Assembly: GCA_949317995.1 (NCBI GenBank)
Contig: OX439039.1
Coordinates: 75,278,002 to 75,342,001, forward strand
Direction: 5' to 3'
Source: Acholoe squamosa
Taxonomy: Eukaryota; Annelida; Polychaeta; Phyllodocida; Polynoidae
DNA length: 64,000 nt
The first letter of the stretch is position 1, and each line of letters begins with the position of its first letter. Both the position numbers and the translations under genes were made by a program. This document shows, piece by piece, positions 32,882 to 43,341 of the stretch. The notes under the pieces are model-generated. The model ran no database searches, was not told the DNA's origin, and saw only the letters and a program-made list of their open reading frames with translations.

Positions 32882-35525
32882 TGATGCCAGAATAGGTAGA
32901 GAAATTAGCATCATGCTGTAGGAGCTTTTTGCCATTATTATCATTACTATACTGTGCACCTTGTTTTCCATTCTGTAAGTGAAGAAGAGGAAAGTAAAAA
33001 GGGGGATATTAAGAAGAATTCATGGAGTTCATATGAATATCATGATGGTGACCAAATGAAGGGTGAAAGGCTATGTTTTTATAAGTATGGTCGAAGGTCC
33101 ACTGTGTCTGTAATTAGGTGCCATTCTTCTGGATAAATCAAATTGGTGAGATAGTCAAGTCCAGAAGGACTCAATACATCACCAATAAGGAAACACCCCT
33201 AAGAATCGCCCCAACTGCAGCCAGGATCAGAGCCTATACCGTTCAGCAGATCATTGGCTTATCACCATCGACTGATGTTGATGGGTTTTTGGTCCTTCTT
33301 TTATGTTGAAGCAGTCACTTTGACATGCATCTTCAGTTTTGATTGAAGAGTTCGATGGATGATTATTCATTGTTAATGACAGTTGATTCTGTGATGTCTG
33401 CTCCAGAGTTTTTGTTATTAGGAACATCTGGTTATCTTTGCTGACTTTCTTGCCAAAAAAGGTGTATTATGACAGTATAAGTATGTTGCTGACATATTTC
33501 TGTATTTCCCTTCTTTATGTTTTAGAAAATGCAAGTTATTGACATTTGAGTGCAAAACTCTTATCAAAAATCAGTGTTTAAGATGCAATATGTGCTAGAT
33601 AGGAAAAGGTTGAAGATTTGTGCACCCCTAAAGCACTTCCCAAAATCAATCATCAATGATCATTGATTTATAAAAGGAAGTTTGAAATGGTACAGTAGCT
33701 ACAGTTTTTATCATGTGATGAACATGGTTTGTATTTTTCCTTTCAGTGTATTGATATAGAAATTAAAATGCATATGTATCAAAAAGATTTTTGGAATACA
33801 TGTACCATGTATGTGTGGCATTTTCTAAACTTTAGACCATAAGCTGTCATATGCAGAATACAGCTATATTTATCTTTCAGCAGGTTCTTGTGAACTAGCA
33901 TTGAACTAGCTCTATCCATTCTGTGTTCCAAAATGTCTCTTTAAATCAAGGTAGCTACTATTTCAGGGGTTCTGCTAATGTTACTTTAATCTAGCACATA
34001 TTGTAACTTTAAGGAGCTTTTCTGCTGCAATTATATATATATGTGTGTGTATGATGTTGTGGCCCATGTGAAATGCATATAAAGTTTGAAGGAGACATAA
34101 TGATTAGGTGTACATATTCAATGATGATATTGATGTCTATTTAGACTGAAATGAAAATTACCAAAAATGAGACGATAGTATTTATACATGGATGGAAAGA
34201 AGGGAGAAAGAAGTGATGTAAAAAGTAATGCGAAGTAATATGAGCTAAACTTCTTAAGTTGGGGCACGCTTTCACTACTGCCGCCATTGTTATAGATTGT
34301 AACAGATTGCAATTTGTGCAAAGAGTTGAAGTCAGGAAAGGTGAGGAATGCTGATAATTGTATGAATACAAGATGTAGCCTTAACAGAGAACAAGATTTC
34401 ATGTGATACCAATGTGAAGGGTACTGTACATAAAGGTTAAAGGACCCTTGGTGGCATAAAAGTACTTAGTTTTATATATTATGTATATGAGAAAGGCCAA
34501 GTGCATTTGTGGATTTCTGACTCCACCCTGACACTAACATTAACTACTTTAAGACATAGGTATGCAGGCTGTACAGATGGGTAACTACTGTCACAAATAT
34601 GTGATGACAGTACAAGCACAATTTTCTTGTTGTTTAGTTTGACGATTTTATTCCTTATTGTATGTTGGAATGAAGAAAAAAAGGTGGTGGGTTGATTATA
34701 ATTGTATTTGTATCATTTCCCCTCATTCTGTAGAATCTGTGAGGTAGTGCATTTCATCAGGTAGATTTTTCATCTCAGTGTTTCATAGAGTATACTTTTG
34801 AACTGTCAAATTTGGATCTACTCTGTCACTTCCCTCCAATCCACACTCATATGAGGATTCAAGCCCTATTATTATATTTTTTGTTGGTTTTCTCTTTTTC
34901 TTTTAACTTCCCGGACTTCTCCCTGAAACTTACCACAAAGGTGTTTTGAATCTCTTTTCAAATCTTTAAAAATCTCATTTCATTTTCATCCTTTTGCCTA
35001 TAGATGATTAGATCCAACTTAATTACAGTGGCCAAAATAAAATGAATTCTCTCGGCTTAGTCATATTATTGCTGAATTGAATGGTAATCATTTTATTCTT
35101 GTTGGTATTGGAAATATCTTATTATATTCCCAAACCATTTTTGTGTACCAGCATACATTGATTTTGTATAAAAGGTGTATATATGCAGGAGATATTCTTT
35201 CCTTTTTTTTATAAGAATTTACAACCAAACGTGTTTGATTTGATAAGATAGTCCCTTCATTAAGTTTGTTTAAGATTATTATAGTGTTCCTATGCTTCTT
35301 GGTTACACCACCAAAAGGTATATACAGAATGGCACTAAATTCCAGAATGGAACTATTTTTATCAGTTGTATATGAGATGATTATGTGCATACAGTTGTGA
35401 TAGTTATTCAAGGTTGTTTATGATGGCTGATTTCTATTTAAGGTTTCAGTTACCTCATAGTTTACACCCTTTAATTGCAACACTGGAAACTTCTTGGTAT
35501 CAATAAATATGTATTTGTTTTGGAT
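32882..35525 (+). other. Probable long 3' UTR of the USP gene
   Basis: About 2.6 kb of AT-rich, repeat-poor sequence follows the stop. It contains candidate polyadenylation signals, AATAAA near 35035 and at 35502-35507 (ATCAATAAATATG). The lack of transposons contrasts with both flanks. The end point is inferred. Confidence 0.45.
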
Positions 35526-36085
35526 ACGACAGTCTCAATATAGCACTTGTATATTTAGATGAAGGTTATATGGTAATTGTCTACATAGACAGTTCATGTC
35601 AGATGGCTAAGGATGGTTAAAGGATATTATTAATCATATGAGAGAAAAAAAGAAGATAATTTTAGAATAACTATGATAGAATGTGACTAAAATAGAAAAA
35701 TGAAAACAAGAAGCAATAAGACAAAATTCGTCCTGACTTTCAGCATGTCATGGAAATAGGATTGTGGATTTTCATTAAGAGAGTGCTTCTCTGTTAGTGT
35801 GTGGTGTTGTGCATTTGTGTCAATTTTATGCCAAGAAAATGATATTTTTAACCCAGAGCTACAAGCCCTGTAAAGTCTATCTGCTGCTTAACAATCCTCA
35901 TGAGTGATGTTTCATATCCTCATACATATTTCATTTACCCATTTTCTAGTTTTCGGGCATGTGATAAAGTGTCCACATAAAAATGAAATTGACTAGCAGT
36001 AGATAATTTATAGAGTGCGAAAACATTTAAAAAGTGAGAACAGCAAAAAATAGTACGCATCTATGCTTTTCAGAAGCAACACCAG

Positions 36086-36305
36086 AAATTCTCTCGTATA
36101 AGCCGCGGCTTATACCAGAACCCAAATCAAAATTAGGCTTATAGAATGTGCCCAAATTGAAGGTGTGGCTTATACGGGGATATTTGACACTATAGAATAG
36201 TACTAAATTGCCTATTTTCATACCTTAGTTGTGGCTTATATCTTATTCAAAAGTCGAGGGTGTGGCTTATACAAGGGATGCGGCTTATACGAGAGAATTT
36301 ACGGT
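36086..36305. mobile_element. Palindromic CGTATAAGCCGCGG element (~220 bp)
   Basis: AAATTCTCTCGTATAAGCCG at the left mirrors CGGCTTATACGAGAGAATTT at the right. The motif GTGGCTTATAC recurs four more times inside. It is related to the 31.96-kb element. Confidence 0.85.
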
Positions 36306-37325
36306 AGAACTTATGTCATCACCAGTTTGCCGGGATGCACCATCTACTGTATCGGTGCAATATGATAACAGAGTCATTAGGGCATCACCTGAACATTAAA
36401 TGGTTTATTACAGCGTTGTAACTATTGCTTTAGTAAAATGAAACTCCTATGGAGTGGACCCTTTAACTTTGTTTGCATGCTTTTTTATACTGTAGGGATG
36501 GTGATTTGGCTGTATTCAAGGTGATTGAGGTGAACCATTAGTTACTGGTTTATGATACATGTTTTGTGAGCTAAGGTTGGTACTTTTGGTACTAAATGTA
36601 ACCAAGCTATATGGAAGATCAAATCTTGATGTGAAAAAGTAAATCCCTCCTCACACATTTACATCCATTCAAGGCATTGTCCTTAGACCCAAGCTTTTGG
36701 ATCATGCTTAGCTATTTGAATTTAGATTTAAAACTATTCAGAACAATCTCATAGGTATGATACTGAATCCATCCTCTTTCAGATTTGATTGTGAACAGAG
36801 TTCTTCCCACGTTCTCTATATGCAGCAAGATAATGCTACAACAGATATACAGTATTGCTATTCAGCATTTCCCTTTACTAATGATACAGACATGTGATTT
36901 GTCCTTTTTAGTCTTCAGGCTGTAGTATGAAAGTGTCTTGTCCTTGATGCTCTACTTGTCATGTGATTAAAAAAACGAACACCACAACGGTTGATTTGCT
37001 CCCGGGTGCATACCTAGCAGATGCTCATCACTTCATACAAATAAATAGTAAAAAAGTGTTAACTTTAGCTATATTTGAAAAGTAAAGATCACTGCAGGCC
37101 AGATTTTACAGCTTGTCAATCATAGACCCTTAGAGCATTGATACAAAGAACGATGGGTTTTGTTACAAGCCACAACCACATTTTCATCTTATAAATATAA
37201 AAGTACAATTTGAACCACTATTAACTTAAATGCTGATGTCAGATTCCACCCTAACATTATCTAGATTAAATTCCACCCAACGGATACAAAAAGATAACAA
37301 ATCACCCATGATACAAGCTAGTAAC

Positions 37326-37500
37326 CAGTGGCTGATCCAGGATTTGGTAAAGGAGGGGGCGCGGCCCTAAAGGAGGGTGCGCAACCCCTATTTTTGAGCA
37401 AATTTTGGGTTCCAAAATTATCTAATCAAACTCTTAAGTACTGGGAAAAAGGAGGGGGGGGGGGTGCGTGCCCCTGTGCCCCCCTCTAAATCCGCCACTG
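37326..37500. mobile_element. 175-bp CAGTGGCGGATCC-type element with GTAAC target duplication
   Basis: The left end CAGTGGCTGATCCAGGATTT mirrors the right end AAATCCGCCACTG. A direct GTAAC lies on both sides (37321-37325 and 37501-37505). The ends and subterminal GGGGGCGCGGCCCTAAAGGA match the 1.45-kb element at 54.9-56.3 kb, so this is an internally deleted relative. Confidence 0.88.
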
Positions 37501-37644
37501 GTAACAAGCATTGCTCTGTTGGGGCCACCGTCTGCCTAGCTTCTGCAACTGCTTCTACCACCTTGTCCTTTTTCATTTTTGGTTTTCCTCTCTCTAGAAC
37601 TGCTGGAACTAGATACCTAACATATCAGTCCTCCACTCATTGCT

Positions 37645-37825
37645 CTTAAAGTTCAGGGCCGCATTGTGCTTTAACGCATCATGCCATCCCTACAGGGTCG
37701 ATACGCTCCCGAAGGTCTCCATGATGCACCAATACAGTGCTGGCAAGTCACTCACTGCATTGGTGCTTTATGACCACAAAGGGTCATGAAGCTTGAACCA
37801 TTCTGCAACCTTTAAAGGGTTTAGA
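37645..37825. repeat. Palindromic GCATGATGCA-family repeat, last good copy
   Basis: CTCTTAAAGTTCAGGGCCGC at the left and AACCTTTAAAGGGTTTAG at the right enclose CGCATCATGCCATC, TCTCCATGATGCACCAATAC and CACTGCATTGGTGCTTTATG. This is the last well-formed member; none was seen beyond about 39.3 kb. Confidence 0.7.
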
Positions 37826-38763
37826 TGATTGGGATGAGTGAGGTCAGTCAACAGATGACATCTCTCTGTGGGTAACAGGGTTTGTGTGCTTGCTACTTTC
37901 TGCCAGGTGCATCTTCACTTTCTGCCTGTCTTGGTATATCATAGAAACTGTGTCTAAAGCCATGTTTATATGTATGAGGGACTTCTATATCTGGCACAAG
38001 CCCTCATTACTTGTGTGTATTACCATTATGCCTGTGAAGGAATTTGATGTATTTGGAGATGCAAAGGGATGTGTCTGTTGTTTGTTAAGGTGAATGTTTG
38101 TTACTGTAATGAATAACGATATGTAATTATAAAAGGAATTTGAAAGAGAAGTGTGATTTCTCAATGATTTTAAACAAGCTCTTTGTAACCTCATAATATG
38201 GGTGGACTAAGAAACTGTTTGATACTGAAGCAATGGTGGTTTTATAATAAAGCAAAGTGATGCTTTATGCAGAAGTAAAGAAACATACCGATCCAATATC
38301 ATCATCCATCTCTATATTTTGATGTTCAAAATGTCTCCAGGAGAGGAATTTTCTTTTGTAAAATGCTATTTAGAATAGAAATATTTACAAAAAAAAGTAT
38401 TGGGTTATCTTTGGGTCTCATCTCTGTGGTCTAATATAAATGAGGCCTCTCTTCCTGTTTATGATAGACATTTTACATTTGCCTATGTCACAGAATCAAT
38501 GACCTTTGTGTTCGGTTACAAGATGTATGCATATTTTGTCCAAATTATTCGCTGAGAGAATAACAGTTAATGGTGTTAACATTCGCTTAACACATGTTAC
38601 GGCTTAAGGCTATTGTTACAACTGTTAGAAGCGCTTTGACAATGTACATGTATTATGTAGGTTTGTCGCAATCGATAAGCATAAACCCTTTCGTAAGTGT
38701 ATCAACTTGAGAAGCTTTTGAAAAGGTTAATTTGATATTGTGATCCATGTTAATGTTATGCAG

Positions 38764-38884
38764 AGTTTACCTCAGATAGCAACCTATTCCATTGGTGAGG
38801 CTAATCAAGAAAGACTGTCAGATCAATCATTGTTGGCCAATTATATTCATAGCAAGCTAGAGGGATCCTATGCTGATTTTACAG
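38764..38884 (+). CDS. Possible exon of unknown gene
   Basis: A fully open 121-bp segment lies between TTATGCAG and ACAG/GTATTA, phase 0 to phase 1. It encodes a stretch containing SLPQIATYSIGEANQERLSD and ending LEGSYADFTG. Composition looks protein-like and both splice sites fit, but I recognise no family and no neighbouring exon. It could belong to the same plus-strand gene as the 60.75-kb terminal exon, whose phase is compatible. Confidence 0.25.
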
Positions 38885-41040
38885 GTATTACATTCAATGT
38901 TTTGCTGTTGCAACCAGGCTAGGCCTACCACAACATTATAGGACAACGTCTATAGATTATAGTATCAAGGACCTCTGAGGGTAGATCCAATTCTACTAGA
39001 GATTGCTTCATAGATTAGCAAAACAGGTGATAAGCTCCATATTCCATATGCTTCCTGAAATGTTGGTATGAAATTATGCAGAGGGTGAAGAAATTAAACA
39101 CTTTAAGGGCCTTGTTATCATAATACAATAATTACTTTCTGGCAAGGAACTCATTGGAGCTGTATGCATGAATCATACTGGTTGACAGGATATTCCAGTG
39201 CAGTGCTGGTGAGTTGATTTGGCAGTGCCAACGGGTTAATATATAAGTCGCTTCTTTGTGGCAATAGTCTCCATGCTAACCTCTTGGCGAGTAGGCCCAG
39301 ATGGGTTTGCCTTGAGGTACATTACTATATGTGGATGATCCAAAAAGGGTGTCTCATGGCATTCTTGTGAAGAAAGATATGGGTGATATAAGTAATAACT
39401 GCTCTTGAGATTTGAGATTTTGATGATAAAAAAAAGTTATTCAGGTATTCCTTATGACTGTCTCTTCCAAATGTGTGATTAACCTTAACTGAGAATTATC
39501 CTGACAAAATCGACTGTTTACCATGATATGAATACTCCTGTATGATTAAAAATGATGATTAGTATTTTAATATCCTCGCTAATTCGTTTGTAACAAAATC
39601 AGGGCAATTTATAAAACCAGAATATTTAAATCTACAGGATTTGGATATATGTCATGTATAGCTTTATACAAATGTACCCTCAGAAGAAAATAAAAACCAC
39701 ATTGTGTATGTGTATATAGTAAATAAACAATTGGGGTTGGGCCAAAGGCAGTATTCTAAAAGCCTGAACTCTGACCGACCAACACCAACCCAATGATTTA
39801 TTTCTAATTGACCGACACTGATCTGGTGATTTTTCATTACTACAATAAAGGTCATTGGATCACAGTTTAATAGTCAGTTAGAATTTTGGTCAATTGGATA
39901 CTCTCTTTACCAACATCTAGAATTCTAAGTACTTTCCTTTTAATCCCTCTAAAAAATCAATGATCTCTGTTCACCTATAGTGATGCTCAGTGATGTGCAT
40001 ATCAAGAAATATTTACCTGTCACAATAAATAGACTTTGTCAATCGTTAAAGGAAAAGAAAATAATGTTGCAAGAAATGAGAGAGAAAAGGGGAAGCGTAT
40101 CAATTATCATGGAACGAGAGGGTTTACTGGTTGCCTAGCAACAATTGAATATGTGTATTTTTGAAGATTTTGTACATAGAGCACCTTTGCTATCCTAGTC
40201 AATGTTAATAGCCTAGATGATGATGCCTGTCCAAAAGCCGTTCTACATGAATAAAGTAGTATCCAAATCCATAATTATGCATCTTCTTTTATGTCATTTG
40301 TTTCATTTGCAATAGCAGAAATCTGCTTAACTATTGGGTCAGTAGCGGCTGAGAATAAACATGAAAGTGATAGCTGAACAATTCTATTTCGGAAACCTTC
40401 AGGAGTTTCCATGAATCAATGAGATAAAGAGTGGTTGACCTGCGTCAGGTCAATCAGCTCAAATTTGGTATGCGAGAGTTAATTTATGGGCTGTGAAATC
40501 TTTACAGCCAAGTTGAGACATTCCGGTCCAAGCATGCTTTGCTCATATACAGCTTCATGATCAACAGGTGCATAGCATCCATGGTGACTGAAAGGACAAA
40601 GGATTGCAAAGTAAGAATATATGGTGAGAATGTGTTAAACATGAGCAATATGCTTCACCCTCTCCATTACAAGTGACTACTGCCATATCTAAACAAATAA
40701 CGCCCTGGCATATTAGCACAACTCGATGTAATTTCCGTCATTTCCATTGTGAAATTTACCTTTCTTTTAATGAAATAATATAACAAAATTTGTTTGTGAC
40801 TGACGAGTTGTGCAGGAAATTTCCTTCCAACAGTACATTGTAGGATCGCCACACCGATTCTTTTGGCGTTTCTTAACAGTGTGAACAGGACATTAAGCCA
40901 TTTTATACCATGGTTATGGCTGATTTGCATATGTTTGCGTTCAAGTTAAATAATAACAGACGTTCGATTAACCATGGCTAGAATGAACAATAGTTGACAC
41001 TAAAGCGAAACATACCATGACAGTGAGTTGACTCGTATCT
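38885..41040. other. Intergenic or intronic stretch
   Basis: No supported exon. A weak trace of the palindromic family is seen near 39.16-39.23 kb. Otherwise it is AT-rich and repeat-poor. Confidence 0.4.
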
Positions 41041-41096
41041 TTTACCATCGTGGACAGCGGGCTGCGCGTCTACGCCGTATAGTGTCAACCTCCCCT

Positions 41097-41157
41097 ATGG
41101 CGGAAAGGCTTCCTCCTCGTCCGCACCAACTCGGATCAAAAACCATTGAATATAAAG
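41097..41157 (+). CDS. Candidate first coding exon of a small protein
   Basis: ATG follows a GC-richer stretch (CTGCGCGTCTACGCCG) and opens 20 codons, MAERLPPRPHQLGSKTIEYK, before AAAG/GTAAAT (phase 1). The terminal exon at 60752 starts in phase 1, and joining them gives an uninterrupted 70-residue protein. I do not recognise the product. The implied 19.6-kb intron would contain the minus-strand secreted-protein gene. Missing internal exons are possible. Confidence 0.4.
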
Positions 41158-41317
41158 GTAAATACTTAATATAGAGGACTATGGGGGGTACCATGGTATA
41201 AAGAGGATATATAACATTTATTTATGCACGAGTTGATGTTAGCCACGGATAAATCAACGAGGGCGTTAATTTAATTCCAAGCAAAGAAGGTATAACTATA
41301 GAGCAGTCTGCTAGTTA

Positions 41318-41575
41318 GGGAGTGATCATTTTTTAACAACAGGGGGGATGGTGGGTTTGCGCGCGGACGCGCGAAAAAAATTTCGACCCCCCCCCCCTCT
41401 CGAGGGGGTAAAATTTTTTCGACTCTCCCAATAAGGGACAAAAACAGGTGAAATTATTTTGACCCCCCATCAGAGGTATTGAAAAAATTCTGACCCCCCG
41501 TCAAGGGGTTGAAAAAATTCTGACCCCCCCTCAAATCCACCAGCCCCCCCCCGTTGTTAAAAAATGATCACTCTC
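41318..41575. mobile_element. PIF/Harbinger-like small element, copy 1
   Basis: GGGAGTGATCATTTTTTAAC at the left mirrors TTAAAAAATGATCACTCTC at the right. A direct TTA flanks both ends (41315-41317, 41576-41578). A TTA or TAA target duplication and G/C-rich tips fit the PIF/Harbinger superfamily. The interior is runs of C and G with TCTGACCCCCC repeats. Confidence 0.8.
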
Positions 41576-42179
41576 TTAGAAAGAAGCGTCCATCCCATTT
41601 CTATTGTGATAAACCCCAAATCAAACAAAGCAGCAGTGCCTGAGGAATTTAATTCCAAGCAAAGAAGGCATGAATGTTGGACATTCCTGGTCAAATAAAG
41701 TATGTAAATCTATAGAAATGCATTTGTGACACTTAACAAAAGACGCATATATATACAGGAAATATAACTCACGTTCAGATCTTTCCTCATATGCCAGTAA
41801 TTGTCCTTTTATTTCCAAATTGAAAAAGAATGGACAGACAGTTTGCTTTTTGGGGCATAGCCACAGCATATTTATAAGAAAATTTCGAAGCAATATGGGT
41901 GCTTTACCAACCCAATCATTATCAGAGTGGGTGCAGTAGAAATGCTTGACAGAGAAGTTTTCAACAATACCTTCTGGTTCAAGATCCATTTATTGATGAT
42001 TAGAAATCGAAAATCGGTGTCCATGCAATCGAGTTGAACCAAATGCGAATGGTGAGTTGGGTCCGCACCTGAAACCTGACTTGACCTTTGCTGCCCTCAA
42101 ATACAGCTATGTAATTTGTGATAAGATATTCTATTCAGATGTGAGAATTTCCCACCATATCATAGAACAAGCTTGATAC

Positions 42180-42295
42180 ACATGAGGAGCTCCGAGAGGG
42201 CATAAAACATTGAGTCAACTTTGAAATAACGTTACTCCTTGTTGATCAACGTTGAAACAACGTTGATTCAACGTTCTGTGCCCACTGGGAGGCAG
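42180..42295. mobile_element. CAACGTTG palindrome cluster, transposon fragment
   Basis: GTTGATCAACGTTGAAACAA and CGTTGATTCAACGTTCTGTG are nested palindromes followed by CCCACTGGGA. Such CAACGTTGA blocks with a GCCCACTGGGA tip are common transposon ends in animal genomes. Only one end is visible here. Confidence 0.5.
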
Positions 42296-42595
42296 GCCAA
42301 AGGACAGTGTGATGGAGCTTGAGCTATCTTTCTGCTTGGCTGCTCACATAGATTTTATTTGGTCTCAAGCCTGTGATCCTTTCATTCAAACAGGAAAATC
42401 TGAATGATTTTTATGGTAGATGTAGAATATGCATGTTGAGATGTAAACATTTTAGAGCAGTTCACATGGATACATCATTATTGCATTGCTGTTCACGCGA
42501 CAAATACTTATCCTAGGGAGATGGACAATCATGACCCAAGCTACAAGCTCCCTTGACAACATAGACTGGGTAAGGTTTAGTGCCTTGGTCATTAA

Positions 42596-42916
42596 GGGAG
42601 TGGTCATTTATTATCAACAGGGGGGGGGTGGTGGGTTTGAGGGGGGGGCGTAAAAAATTCTGACCCCTCTCGAGGGGGGGGCTAAAAAAATTTTGACCCC
42701 TCTTGAGGGGGGGGCTAAAAAAATTTACCCTCTTTTTAGCAAAAAAGCCCGCGCGCTACTATAGATCAAAGAGGGGGCGCGAAAACTCTCCGCGCCTCCG
42801 GCGCGGGGGGGGCGCAAAATTTTTTTACTGCCGTCGAGGGGGGGGCGTAAAAAATTTTCGCGCGTCCGCGCGAAAACCCACCACCCCCCCCCTGTTGATA
42901 AATAATGACCACTCCC
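42596..42916. mobile_element. PIF/Harbinger-like small element, copy 2
   Basis: GGGAGTGGTCATTTATTATC mirrors GATAAATAATGACCACTCCC, flanked by direct TAA (42593-42595, 42917-42919). Long GC-rich arms follow. Same family as copy 1, 1.0 kb away, but with a longer interior. Confidence 0.85.
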
Positions 42917-43104
42917 TAATGTCCTGGGAATTTCCCTAACCACCCTCAGCGTCACATTGAGCACCTAATTATTTGTTTTACTACCATACTATACACATGA
43001 TATAGTATTGTTAATTTAGATAATATCATATGTTCAAAATAATACTCCACTTGGATTGATTTGAGGAAATTTCCATATAAAGACCATATTTAACAGTAAC
43101 TTAC

Positions 43105-43341
43105 CTTTACGACAAGAATAATAACTTCCATCTTTCCATGGGAAGATGTCAATCTGGCGGTAGGGAGATGTCTTGTGCCAACAGGTGCCTGTTCCATCAT
43201 CAGCACTGGCGACTATACCACGGCAGGAGGGACTTTTATCACATCCAGTTAAACATGGGTAAACTAAGTCCTGATTTACCACTAGGTCATCTATAGAGAG
43301 TGTGCATCGTCCATAGGTACAGGCAAAGTTAGGATGAAACA
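43105..43341 (-). CDS. PAN-like Cys-rich exon (79 codons)
   Basis: Acceptor TTATATTACAG, donor AAAG/GTAAGT; phase 1 at both ends. The module has about seven Cys, including YPCLTGCDKSPSC and GTGTCW, and ends SYYSCRKG. Spacing resembles but does not strictly match a PAN/apple fold. Confidence 0.7.

Noticed and set aside
41621-41989. 122-codon minus-strand open frame with an internal GTGAGT donor
   Set aside because: I found no acceptor upstream and no similarity to PAN or trefoil modules. It could be an exon, but the evidence is too weak.
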